NCBI RefSeq assembly: GCF_027497995.1
Contig: NZ_JAODBT010000001.1
Location: forward strand, 1,054,001 to 1,118,000
DNA length: 64,000 nucleotides
Source of the DNA: Stenotrophomonas sp. Iso1
GTDB taxonomy: Bacteria; Pseudomonadota; Gammaproteobacteria; Xanthomonadales; Xanthomonadaceae
Reading direction: 5' to 3'
The position numbers and the translations under genes are program-made. The notes below the pieces were generated by a model that searched no databases, had not been told where the DNA came from, and worked only from the letters and a program-made list of their open reading frames with translations. How positions within the stretch are numbered: the stretch's first letter is position 1; the number at the start of each line of letters is the position of its first letter. Below are positions 19,955 through 28,760 of this stretch, one piece after another.

Positions 19955-21481
19955 TCAGGCCACGAACGGCCGGAAGCTGATGCCCAGGTCGGTCATGTTT
20001 TCTGCTTCGCCAACCAGGTCGGCACGCAGCAATGGGCGGGCGTCGATGAAGTCTTTGGAGAGCACCAACGACAGCGTGTTGCCATCGACGGACAGCTCCA
20101 GCGTCGGGATGGGATCTGATTCGTGCGCGCGGTGCATCAGTACGGCCAGTCGCAACAAGACCGCAGTGCGCTTGGCCGGCAGCAGCAGGCGGTCCGGCAA
20201 TGCCTCGAAGGCACTCTTGGGCACGCCGCGGCGATGCGTGCGGATCAACGCGGCCAGCATCTGCTGTTCCTGTCGCGAGAAGCCGGCGATATCCGAATGC
20301 TCGATCACATAGCTGCCGTGGGTGTGATAGCCGCTGTGGGCGATCATCAGGCCCAGTTCGTGCAGGCGGGCAGCCCAGCCGAGCATGCGTGCATCGTCCG
20401 AATCCAGTTTCCAGGTGTCGGCCACCTGCTCGAACAGGCGTTGTGCGGTGGCTTCCACGCGCTCGGCCTGGGCCGCATCGATGCCGTAGCGCAGGGTGAG
20501 TGCCGCGACCGATTCGTCACGCAGATCGTTGTCGCTGGCGCGGCCCATGATGTCGTAGAGGATGCCCTCACGCATCGCCGCTTTGCTGACCAGCAGCTTC
20601 TGCAGGCCCAACGCTTGAAATGCGGCCTCCAGCACCAGCACGCCACCGGCGATGATCGGGCGGCGGTCACTGGACAGCGTGGGCAAGGTGATGTCGTCGA
20701 TGTGCTTGGCGCGCAGCAGTTCTTCACGCAGCTGCGGCAGTGCCTCGGCGGTGATCGCGCCCTTGCTCAGCTTCATCGCCGCACAGATTTCGCTGATGGC
20801 TTTGTGCGTGCCGGACGAGCCCAGTGCTTCCTGCCAACCCAGTGCCTTGTACTTGTTGGCGAAAGGCTGGAACTCAGCGCCGATCTCGGTCAGTGCTTCC
20901 TTCCAGCGCTTCTTGCTCAACTTGCCGCCGGGGAAAAACCGCCGCGTGCTGGCAATGCAGCCGGCCTGCAGGCTTTCGCGTTCCAGCGTCTGCATGCCCT
21001 GGCCGATGATGAATTCTGTGGAACCGCCGCCGATGTCGATCACCAGCCGGTGTTGGCCCGGCTTGGGTGGCTGCGCGTGGGCCACACCGAGATAGATCAG
21101 ACGGGCTTCTTCGCGACCGCTGACCACTTCGATAGCGTGGCCCAAGGCGGTTTCGGCCGGCATCAGGAACGACAACGGCGAGCGTAGCTGGCGCACGGTG
21201 TTGGTGGCCAATGCGCGGACGCGATAGGGCGGAATGGTGCGGATGCGCTGTCCGAAACGGGCCAGGCATTCGAGCGCGCGCTGGCGGGCTTCCGGCGACA
21301 GACCGCCCTTGCCATCCAGGCCGTCGGCCATGCGCACGGTTTCGCGCAAGCGGTCGACCACACGTAGCTGACCGAGCAGGTAGCGCGCGATGACCATGTG
21401 GAAACTATTGGAACCCAGGTCGATGGCGGCCAGCAGGTCGCCGTCCTGCAAGGGCGGTGGGGTCATTGAGGACTGGGGCAT
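19955..21481 (-). CDS. ppx: Exopolyphosphatase
   Basis: Releases phosphate from the ends of polyphosphate (and may hydrolyse pppGpp). 508 residues from MPQSSMTPPPLQDG; the frame is open further up, but that part lies in the repeat-rich gap. The ASKHA-fold motifs AAIDLGSNSFHMVIARY and VIDIGGGSTEFIIGQG are visible, and the C-terminal half is the HD-like domain of GppA/Ppx (RLHELGLMIAHSGYHTHGSY). Downstream of ppk, with a 347-bp gap between. Confidence 0.95.
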   Translation of the reverse strand: MPQSSMTPPPLQDGDLLAAIDLGSNSFHMVIARYLLGQLRVVDRLRETVRMADGLDGKGGLSPEARQRALECLARFGQRIRTIPPYRVRALATNTVRQLRSPLSFLMPAETALGHAIEVVSGREEARLIYLGVAHAQPPKPGQHRLVIDIGGGSTEFIIGQGMQTLERESLQAGCIASTRRFFPGGKLSKKRWKEALTEIGAEFQPFANKYKALGWQEALGSSGTHKAISEICAAMKLSKGAITAEALPQLREELLRAKHIDDITLPTLSSDRRPIIAGGVLVLEAAFQALGLQKLLVSKAAMREGILYDIMGRASDNDLRDESVAALTLRYGIDAAQAERVEATAQRLFEQVADTWKLDSDDARMLGWAARLHELGLMIAHSGYHTHGSYVIEHSDIAGFSRQEQQMLAALIRTHRRGVPKSAFEALPDRLLLPAKRTAVLLRLAVLMHRAHESDPIPTLELSVDGNTLSLVLSKDFIDARPLLRADLVGEAENMTDLGISFRPFVA

Positions 21482-21540
21482 GGCGGAATGGTACTGGCAG
21501 GAGTACGTGAAGGGACAGTAGCGAGTGATGGAGGCGGGGC

Positions 21541-21800
21541 GAGAGAGCAGTGACAATCGCCACGGCAACCACGCCGACCTTCGCGGTCCGCCGGGGCTTT
21601 CGGCACAGCCTTGGAGCGGCCAGTCTGTGGCGTGAAGACGTTTCGATCTTCTCCCTTTGCCGCACGGAAGAGAGGGAAGGTGTCTGCCGTTGCATGCTGC
21701 GCTTCTGCTTCAGCTCCGCATTCACGCAGTGAGGGGAGAGTCGGGAAGGAGCGGGGATGCCGTGGCGATTGCCCTTGCTCACCCCTCACTCCGCTTCACT
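21541..21800. repeat. Inverted-repeat element in the ppk-ppx gap
   Basis: The gap 21482-21828 holds no gene. CAATCGCCACGGCA at 21554-21567 is exactly inverted at 21759-21772, and the similarity extends into the flanks (GAGAGAGCAGTGA versus, on the other strand, GAGGGGTGAGCAAGG). The right side also has CACCCCTCACT and CCTCTCCCTCACGCC, like the dispersed CCCCTCTCCC repeats. It may be a degenerate miniature element or a decayed repeat cluster. Confidence 0.45.
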
Positions 21801-21828
21801 CACGCCTACCTCTCCCTCACGCCAGCTG

Positions 21829-23910
21829 TCACAACCCTTCGAGCAGTGTTTGCTGGGCCGAGTGCGGGGGCTGCCCCGGTGCCGGCTCGCACTGGTGGTA
21901 GCGGCCGTCGGCCTGCAGTTCCCAGGCGTTGAGGTTGTCGTCCAGGTAGTTCTGCAGCACGTCGCGGTAGATGCGCCGGGCCAGGTCGTTGTCCAGGATC
22001 GGGAAGCAGGTTTCCACCCGGCGCAGCAGGTTGCGTTCCAGCCAATCGGCGCTGGCGCAATACAGTTCCGGCGCGCCGTTGTTGCCGAACCAATAGACGC
22101 GGCTGTGCTCCAGGAAGCGGCCGACAATGGAGCGGACGCGGATGTTGTCCGACACGCCTTCCACGCCCGGGCGCAGGGTGCAGGCGCCGCGCACGATCAG
22201 GTCGATCTGTACGCCGGCCTGCGAGGCCGCATATAGCGCGCGGATCACCTGCGCCTCATTGAGGGCGTTCATCTTGGCGATGATGCGGCCCGGTTTGCCG
22301 GCGAGTGCCAGTTTGGTCTCACGCTCGATACGGTTGATCAGGCCCGGATGCAGGGTGAAAGGTGACTGCAGCAGGCACTTGAGTTTCATCTTCGGCGCCA
22401 GCCCGGACAGCTGCTGGAACAGCAGGTGCACATCGTTGCCGATGTCGGCATCAGCGGTGATCAGGCTCAGATCGGTGTACGCGCGGGCGGTGCCGCTGTG
22501 GTAATTGCCGGTGCCCAGGTGTACATAGCGACGCAGCTTGCGGCCTTCGCGACGCACAATCAGCAGCATCTTGGCGTGGGTTTTGAAACCGACCACGCCA
22601 TAGACCACCTGCACGCCAGCATCCTGCAGGCGGTCAGCCAAGCCGAGGTTGGCTTCTTCATCAAAACGCGCGCGTAGCTCGACTACCACGGTCACGTCCT
22701 TGCCGTTGCGCGCGGCCAGGATCAGCGCTTCCACGATTCCGGAATCTTTGCCGGTGCGGTACAGCGTCTGCTTGATTGCCAGCACGTTCGGGTCCACCGC
22801 CGCTTCTCGGATCAGCTCCAGCACAGTGCTGAACGAGTCGAAGGGATGGTGCATCAGGATGTCGTTGCGCGCGGCCATCGCGAAGATGCCCTCGGGCGTC
22901 TTGAGTACGCGCGGTACCATCGGCGGGTACTTCAGGTCTGCCCGTTGCAGCAGATCGTAGACCTGGATCACACGGTTGAGATTGACCGGGCCGTTGATGC
23001 GATACGCAGCGTTTTCCGGCAGGCCGAAGTTCTGCAGCAGCGTCTGCATGATGGGCTTGGGGCAGTCATGCGCGATTTCCAGCCGCACCGCCGGGCGATA
23101 ACCGCGGTCAACCAGCTCATCGCGTAATGCCAGCGCCAGGTTCTCGACTTCTTCTTCGTCCACCACCAGTTCGGAGTTGCGGGTGACGCGGAACTGATAG
23201 GCGCCCTGGACTTCCATGCCTGGGAACAGCTCATCGACAAAGGTCGACAACACCGCCGACAGCAGCACGAAATTTTGCGGGCCGCCGAGTGATTCGGGCA
23301 GCTGAATGATGCGTGGCAACGAGCGCGGTGCACGCACCAGCGCCAGATGGCCGGTGCGACCAAAGGCATCGGTGCCCTTGAGCACGACGACGATGTTCAG
23401 TGATTTGTTGAGGATCTTGGGGAACGGATGAGACGGGTCCAGCCCCAGCGGCGACAGCACCGGCATGATGTCGTTGCGGAAATAGGCGCGCAGCCAGCGG
23501 CGCTGGCGCGGCGTCCATGACCGCTGCGCGAGGATGCCAACGCCGGCATCGGCCAGCGCCGGACGCAGCACTTCGTTCCAGCAGCTGTACTGCTGGTCCA
23601 CCAGCTCGGCGGCGCGGTCATGGATGGCGTTGAGAATTGCCTGCGGGCTCATGCCATCCGGTGCCGGCGGCAGGCCGAACTCCTGCGCGTGGCGCACGGC
23701 AGCAGCGCGGATCTCGAAGAATTCATCCAGATTGGTGCAGGAAATACACAGGAAGCGCAGGCGCTCGAGCAGCGGTACCTGTTCGTCCATCGCCTGTGCC
23801 AGCACGCGGAAGTTGAAGTCGAGCTGAGACAGCTCCCGGTTGATGTACAGCGCCGGGTCACGCAGTGGATCGGAAGCGATGACAACGGGTGCAGGGGCGG
23901 GAGGGTTCAT
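21829..23910 (-). CDS. ppk: Polyphosphate kinase 1
   Basis: Makes polyphosphate from ATP at the inner membrane; 693 residues. N-terminal domain starts DPALYINRELSQLDFNFRVL. The kinase core has the autophosphorylated His segment GFKTHAKMLLIVRREG and the motif RVYWFGNNGAPELYCASADW near the C-terminus. The ATG overlaps the phoR stop by 3-4 bases, so ppk is translationally coupled to phoR; polyphosphate synthesis is thereby tied to the phosphate-starvation regulator. Confidence 0.97.
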   Translation of the reverse strand: MNPPAPAPVVIASDPLRDPALYINRELSQLDFNFRVLAQAMDEQVPLLERLRFLCISCTNLDEFFEIRAAAVRHAQEFGLPPAPDGMSPQAILNAIHDRAAELVDQQYSCWNEVLRPALADAGVGILAQRSWTPRQRRWLRAYFRNDIMPVLSPLGLDPSHPFPKILNKSLNIVVVLKGTDAFGRTGHLALVRAPRSLPRIIQLPESLGGPQNFVLLSAVLSTFVDELFPGMEVQGAYQFRVTRNSELVVDEEEVENLALALRDELVDRGYRPAVRLEIAHDCPKPIMQTLLQNFGLPENAAYRINGPVNLNRVIQVYDLLQRADLKYPPMVPRVLKTPEGIFAMAARNDILMHHPFDSFSTVLELIREAAVDPNVLAIKQTLYRTGKDSGIVEALILAARNGKDVTVVVELRARFDEEANLGLADRLQDAGVQVVYGVVGFKTHAKMLLIVRREGRKLRRYVHLGTGNYHSGTARAYTDLSLITADADIGNDVHLLFQQLSGLAPKMKLKCLLQSPFTLHPGLINRIERETKLALAGKPGRIIAKMNALNEAQVIRALYAASQAGVQIDLIVRGACTLRPGVEGVSDNIRVRSIVGRFLEHSRVYWFGNNGAPELYCASADWLERNLLRRVETCFPILDNDLARRIYRDVLQNYLDDNLNAWELQADGRYHQCEPAPGQPPHSAQQTLLEGL

Positions 23911-25247
23911 GCCGGGAAGTCTTCCGTGGGGGCGGTCGTGGAGGTGGAGCTGCGCGGGCGTACATGCTCGGCATCAAAGTGGCAGGCGAACGTGCTGCCT
24001 TTGCCTACCTCGCTGCGGATGTCCAGCCGGGCTTGGTGCAGGCCAAGGATGTGCTTGACGATGGACAGCCCCAACCCGGTGCCGCCGCTTTCACGCGAAC
24101 GGCTGCTGGACACGCGGTAGAAGCGCTCGGTCAGGCGCGGCAGGTGATTGGCCGGGATGCCGTAACCGGTATCGGTCACCGACAGCACAGCGCCTTCGCC
24201 TTCGCGGGTGAAGCTGAGTGAGATACGGCCATCGGCCGGTGTGTAACGCACGGCGTTGGTGAGCAGGTTGGAGAACGCGCTGTGCAGTTCCTTGTTGGAA
24301 CCAGCGAGGTCCACGCCCGCGGTATCTTCAACCGTGATGGTATGGCGGCCTTGGCTGTGGGCCTCGGCTTCGCGTCGCAGTGATGCGAGCATCGAAGTCA
24401 TTGGCACCGTTTCCAGCTCGGTGTGCTGCTGTGATTCCAGACGCGACAAAGTGAGCAGGTCTTCGACCAGTTGCGCCATGCGCTGTGATTGCTTTCGCAT
24501 CTCCGACAGCATCGGGCCGGTATCGGGGAAATCCTCCGGCTCCATCATGTCCAGATAACCGTGCACCACAGTCAACGGCGTGCGCAGTTCGTGCGAGACA
24601 TTGGCAACAAAGTCGCGGCGCACTTGTTCCAGGTGCAGCAGCTTGGTGACATCACGTGCCACCAGCAGCCAATGGTGATCGGAGTACGGAATCAGCCGTA
24701 GATGCAGGCGGATGCCGGGGTCAACCGGCGAGTTTGCATCAAGGATGGGTTCGGCATTGCGGCCGCCGGCCAGCCAGTGCGCAAGCGGCAGCGGCTGCAG
24801 CCGTTCGACCAGCGCAGCTTCCATGTCGACGGGGTGCTGCAGGCCGAGCAGGCTGGTGGCGGCTTCGTTGAACCACTGCACACGCTGCGTGTTGCGATCT
24901 ACCACCACCACCGCATCCGGCAGCGCGGCGGCAGCGGCGCGGTAGCTGCGCAGCATGTCGATCAGGCGCCGTTTGCGCGTGCGCATTTCCTGCTGATTGC
25001 GGTACAGCAGCCGGTCCAGTTCATTCCAGACGCCAGTGCCTTCGGAGGTTTCCCAGCGTTGGCGTGCGGTAAGCCGCGACAACACCTGCCGCAAGCGCCA
25101 GTAATGCCACGTCAATACCGCCAGCGCAGCCAACGCCACGGCCAGCGCCGGGTGTCCCATCAGCAATCCCAACAGTCCGGCCAACAGCAACAGCACGGCC
25201 ACGGTGGCCAGTGTCTTCAACCAGGCGGATCTGAATTGACGGGGCAT
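23907..25247 (-). CDS. phoR: Phosphate regulon sensor histidine kinase
   Basis: 446-residue inner-membrane sensor kinase. Two hydrophobic segments at about 10-50 without a periplasmic domain, as in PhoR. A PAS-like region (about 95-210), HisKA with the phospho-acceptor in VANVSHELRTPLTVVHGY, and HATPase motifs DTGYGIP and GTGLGLSIVKHIL. 78 bases after phoB and overlapping ppk. Confidence 0.95.
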   Translation of the reverse strand: MPRQFRSAWLKTLATVAVLLLLAGLLGLLMGHPALAVALAALAVLTWHYWRLRQVLSRLTARQRWETSEGTGVWNELDRLLYRNQQEMRTRKRRLIDMLRSYRAAAAALPDAVVVVDRNTQRVQWFNEAATSLLGLQHPVDMEAALVERLQPLPLAHWLAGGRNAEPILDANSPVDPGIRLHLRLIPYSDHHWLLVARDVTKLLHLEQVRRDFVANVSHELRTPLTVVHGYLDMMEPEDFPDTGPMLSEMRKQSQRMAQLVEDLLTLSRLESQQHTELETVPMTSMLASLRREAEAHSQGRHTITVEDTAGVDLAGSNKELHSAFSNLLTNAVRYTPADGRISLSFTREGEGAVLSVTDTGYGIPANHLPRLTERFYRVSSSRSRESGGTGLGLSIVKHILGLHQARLDIRSEVGKGSTFACHFDAEHVRPRSSTSTTAPTEDFPA

Positions 25248-25325
25248 TGCGCTCTCGGGGTGTTGCAGTGGAACTGGCAGGAGGAACCCGGGTTATAGCA
25301 TCAAGCAGGAAGCGGAACTGGCGGG

Positions 25326-26015
25326 CTAGGTGGAAGCGGAGAAGCGATAGCCGGCACCACGTACGGTTTGCACCATGTCTTCAGCAGCAAAGGGTTCCAA
25401 CGTTTTGCGAAGGCGACGGATGTGTACGTCGATGGTGCGTTCTTCCACATAGACACTGCCGCCCCACACGTGGTCGAGCAACTGCGAACGTGTGTAGACG
25501 CGCTCGGGATGCGTCATGAAGAAATGCAGCAGGCGGTATTCGGTCGGCCCGATCGGCACCGGCACATCACCGGCAAACACGCGGTGCGCGGCGCCATCGA
25601 TACGGATGCTGCCAACGGCAACGCTGCCGTCTTCGTCATCGTCGCGGGTGCGACGCATCACGGCCCGGATGCGCGCCAGCAGTTCGCGTGCTGAGAACGG
25701 CTTGACCACGTAATCGTCGACGCCTGCTTCCAGGCCACCGACGCGGTCGTTCTCTTCGCCACGGGCGGTGAGCATGATGATCGGCACATCGCGGGTCAGT
25801 GCCTCCTTGCGCCAGCGCCGGGCCAGTTCCAGCCCACTGGTGCCGGGTAGCATCCAGTCGAGCAGGATCATGTCCGGTACGCGGTCGGCAATGGCGGTCT
25901 GGGCCTCCAGTGCGTCGCCGGCATGCACCGGCTCGTACTCGCCCTTACGCAAGGCGAAAGCGACCATGTCACGGATCGCGGGTTCGTCATCGACAATCAG
26001 GATGCGTTTCTGCAC
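25326..26015 (-). CDS. phoB: Phosphate regulon response regulator
   Basis: 229 residues: receiver domain with phospho-acceptor Asp in MILLDWMLPG (about 53), conserved MLTARG and VVKPFSARELL, then an OmpR-type winged helix (GPTEYRLLHFFMTHPERVY ... VYVEERTIDVHIRRLRK). First gene of phoB-phoR-ppk. A Pho-box-like sequence lies 58 bases upstream of the ATG. Confidence 0.96.
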   Translation of the reverse strand: MQKRILIVDDEPAIRDMVAFALRKGEYEPVHAGDALEAQTAIADRVPDMILLDWMLPGTSGLELARRWRKEALTRDVPIIMLTARGEENDRVGGLEAGVDDYVVKPFSARELLARIRAVMRRTRDDDEDGSVAVGSIRIDGAAHRVFAGDVPVPIGPTEYRLLHFFMTHPERVYTRSQLLDHVWGGSVYVEERTIDVHIRRLRKTLEPFAAEDMVQTVRGAGYRFSAST

Positions 26016-26073
26016 GTCGTGGCTACCGTAGAGCCCATCAAGCGGGGGAGTGCGCTCAGTAGACTACGGTTTG

Positions 26074-26091
26074 ATGACCGGTTTGTGACAT
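26074..26091 (-). promoter_or_regulatory. Pho box upstream of phoB
   Basis: On the minus strand this reads ATGTCACAAACCGGTCAT, matching the E. coli Pho-box consensus (two TGTCA-type repeats spaced 11 bp) at 14 of 18 positions. This suggests PhoB autoregulation of phoB-phoR-ppk. Confidence 0.65.
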
Positions 26092-26129
26092 CCGGTGAAC
26101 GTAGCGGTTGCCAGCCATGCAGGATGCGG

Positions 26130-27785
26130 TCAGTCGCGTGACATATCCGGGTCACGCTGGCCCAGGCGACGCATTTCCAGCACGGAGGGCATGATCGATT
26201 CGATCCGTGCATCCACCCGCGCGCGGCTCACGTAATCCAGCGTCGGCTGCTTGAGCAATGCCTGGAACTGGATCAAGGCTTGTTCCGGCCGCCCGTTCAG
26301 ATAGGCGGCCTCGGCATAAGCCTCGCTGGCCCGGGTGGGGTCGCGGGCCAGTTCGCTGGCGCGCCCGAAGCTGCTCTGCAGTACCGGGTCGTCACTGTTC
26401 CTGGCCAGTAGCGGCCGCAGCATCGCCTGGGCGCGTTTGCCAGCTTCTTGGCCGCCTTGCTCGTTGAGGACGTTTGCGTAGGTCAATGCCACCGGCCGGC
26501 TCTGCGGCAGGCGCTTGAGCAGGGCATCGAAGCGGCGGTTGGCCTCGGCATGCTGGCCGCTGCGGGATTCGGCTTCGCCCAGCGCCAGGGCGACCCAGAG
26601 GTTGTCCGGGTACTCGGACTGCAGCTGTCGCAGTTCCTGCAGAGCCTGTGCAGTGGCCACGCCGCCGTCGCGCAGGCGTGCGATCGCCACACCATAGCGT
26701 TGCGGATCGGTCAGACCATTCTTCTGGCTGCGCTTGAGATTTTCGTATTCGCGTACCAGGTCCGACGGTGTGGGGGCGCTGAGCACGCGTAGGCGTTCGC
26801 GGGCCCAGTCGAACAGTCCGGTCACGCCGCGTGGCAAGCCGGCATCGGGCAGGGTGAGTTGCAGTCCGGCTGGCAGCAGCGGGTTGCCCTGGTTGCCGAG
26901 CGGGTCGCGGCGGGTGTCGGGCTCGGAAGGGTTGACCCGCTCCTGGCGGACGCCCGTTGGGGTCTGCGTGGTCAGCAGCACCGTGTCCTTTTTCATCTGC
27001 TCGGCACGGGCTTTGGCTTCGCTGATGCGGGTGATGTTGACCGGGTGGGTACGCAGGAAATCCGGAGTCGAGTAACCGCCTTGGTTGCCGCGCATGGCTG
27101 CGGACATACGCTCGAAGAAGCCGGCCATCGCGTCCACGTCGTAGCCGCTGCGGGCCAATGTGCGGATGCCGAGGCGGTCGGCTTCGGATTCGTTGGAGCG
27201 GGTGTAGTTGATCTGGCGTTGCTGCATCAGTCCCATGCCGGAGGTGATGGCTGCCATCGTGGCATCGCCCGACGAGTTGCCACCGGCCTGTTGCGCGGCG
27301 ACTACCGCTGCCAGCATGCCCAGCAGGATCGGAATCTGGTCGCGCTGCGCGCGCTCCACGCCGCGCAGCACATGCTGTTGGGTGACGTGGGCGATTTCGT
27401 GGGACAGCACGGCCGCCACTTCGTCCTCGCGCTCGGCGGTCAGCACCAGCCCGGCGTTCATGCCGATATAGCCGCCCAGCGTGGCGAAGGCGTTGATCTG
27501 CCGGTCCTTCATCATGAAAAAGGTGTACTTCTGCTGCGGTTGGGCGCTGTTGGAGCCCAGTCGCGTACCCATGGTCCCGAGCCAGTCATTCACCAGCGGG
27601 TCGTCCAGCAGGTAACCGTAGTTGCGCAGCTCGCGCAGCATCATGCCGCCGTACTCGGCTTGGCGCGCCGGGGTCAACAGCTCGCCGGCTGACGAACCGA
27701 TGTCCGGCAGCTTGGTGTCGTCGGCGAAGGACGGCGGGATGGCCACGGCCAGAGTGACGGCGGTGGCAAGCAGAAGCATGCGCAA
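26130..27785 (-). CDS. bepA: BepA-like periplasmic M48 metalloprotease
   Basis: Outer-membrane-assembly quality-control protease with TPR repeats. I take TTG at 27785 as start: GGAG lies 7 bases before it, and it supplies the Arg that the signal peptide needs (M-R-MLLLATAVTLAVAIPPSFA). The ATG at 27779 has neither. 551 residues. HEIAHVTQQH is the zinc site, with the third ligand in NESEADRLGIRTLARSGYD. The C-terminal half (about 330-540) has TPR-like helices. Signal cut after SFA. Divergent from grx. Confidence 0.88.
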   Translation of the reverse strand: MRMLLLATAVTLAVAIPPSFADDTKLPDIGSSAGELLTPARQAEYGGMMLRELRNYGYLLDDPLVNDWLGTMGTRLGSNSAQPQQKYTFFMMKDRQINAFATLGGYIGMNAGLVLTAEREDEVAAVLSHEIAHVTQQHVLRGVERAQRDQIPILLGMLAAVVAAQQAGGNSSGDATMAAITSGMGLMQQRQINYTRSNESEADRLGIRTLARSGYDVDAMAGFFERMSAAMRGNQGGYSTPDFLRTHPVNITRISEAKARAEQMKKDTVLLTTQTPTGVRQERVNPSEPDTRRDPLGNQGNPLLPAGLQLTLPDAGLPRGVTGLFDWARERLRVLSAPTPSDLVREYENLKRSQKNGLTDPQRYGVAIARLRDGGVATAQALQELRQLQSEYPDNLWVALALGEAESRSGQHAEANRRFDALLKRLPQSRPVALTYANVLNEQGGQEAGKRAQAMLRPLLARNSDDPVLQSSFGRASELARDPTRASEAYAEAAYLNGRPEQALIQFQALLKQPTLDYVSRARVDARIESIMPSVLEMRRLGQRDPDMSRD

Positions 27786-27937
27786 GTGATGGCTCCGGAA
27801 AAGGCTGGGCGGAGAATGACGGGGAAGACAGTAAGCGATGTGAAGCACAGGTTAATTCGCAGTGTTCTGTTGATAGCGTCGAAAAACCAGCCGACCGCTA
27901 CCATATATAGACATTGTTTCCAGTCAGGAGTTTCCTT

Positions 27938-28231
27938 GTGAGCAACGAGACCAATCGCGGCACTGGCGTGCCGGAGATCACCATCTACTCCACCGCAGTG
28001 TGCCCGTACTGCGTGGCGGCCAAGAACTTTCTGAAGAGCAAGGGCCAGTCATGGACCGAGGTGCGCATCGACCTGGACCCGGTTGCGCGCGAAAAGATGA
28101 TGGCCAGTACCCGTCGCACCAGCGTGCCGCAGATCTTCGTGGGCGACGTCCACGTGGGTGGCTATGACGACATGATGGCGCTGCACCGCGCCGGCAAGCT
28201 GGAGCCGTTGATGGCCGGGCAGGGCGCATGA
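27938..28231 (+). CDS. grxC: Glutaredoxin (GrxC type)
   Basis: 97-residue dithiol glutaredoxin. The GTG start at 27938 is fixed by AGGAG 7 bases upstream; the ATG-like start at 27914 overlaps the SD. CPYC active site in STAVCPYCVAAKNFL; TSVPQIFVGDVHVGGYDD carries the cis-Pro and glutathione-binding GG. A TATATA element lies just before (about 27903). Stop and next ATG overlap (ATGA). Confidence 0.93.
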   Translation: MSNETNRGTGVPEITIYSTAVCPYCVAAKNFLKSKGQSWTEVRIDLDPVAREKMMASTRRTSVPQIFVGDVHVGGYDDMMALHRAGKLEPLMAGQGA

Positions 28232-28623
28232 GCAGCGAGCCGACCGACAAGGACCGCCTGGCCGAATTTACTGAATTCCGCCAGCGCATGAACCAGCGCA
28301 TTCTGGCCGAGCCCAATCAAGTGGTCCGGCGCTTCTTTGCGCTGGACACCCAGACCTACCAGGCTGGCGCGCTGGACGTGAAGACCAAGGAACTGCTGGG
28401 CCTGGTCGCCTCGATGGTGCTGCGTTGTGACGATTGCATCAGCTACCACGTGGCCCAGTGCAAGGACGCCGGGGTCAGTCGGGAGGAGTTTTTCGAGACC
28501 TTCTCGGTGGGCCTGGTGGTCGGTGGTTCGATCGTCATTCCGCACCTGCGTAGGGCGGTGGACTTCCTGGATCAGCTCGAAACCGGCGCGGCCGAAGCGC
28601 CGGCGGGGCACGACCACGGCTGA
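28228..28623 (+). CDS. Carboxymuconolactone decarboxylase / AhpD-like protein
   Basis: 131 residues, all-helical CMD family. RCDDCISYHVAQCKDAG carries the CxxC-type pair and conserved His seen in AhpD-like peroxidase partners, so a thiol redox role fits its coupling to glutaredoxin (ATGA overlap). The C-terminus ends in a His/Gly tail (GHDHG). The exact substrate is unknown. Confidence 0.82.
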   Translation: MSSEPTDKDRLAEFTEFRQRMNQRILAEPNQVVRRFFALDTQTYQAGALDVKTKELLGLVASMVLRCDDCISYHVAQCKDAGVSREEFFETFSVGLVVGGSIVIPHLRRAVDFLDQLETGAAEAPAGHDHG

Positions 28624-28641
28624 ACCCAGACCTTGGTCCAG

Positions 28642-28671
28642 TTGGGGGGAGGGGGCCGGATCAGGCATAAT
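28642..28671 (+). promoter_or_regulatory. Probable sigma-70 promoter for icd
   Basis: TTGGGG (28642-28647), 18-bp spacer, CATAAT (28666-28671), in the only gap before icd. The 5' UTR would be about 80 bases. Confidence 0.4.
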
Positions 28672-28760
28672 TGACAGTTGAAACTGTTTACAACGCGCCG
28701 GTATCCGGGCACCCAGCCGGACGGGCGCTTTCCCTCCTCCCTGTTCGGAATACCAAGAAA

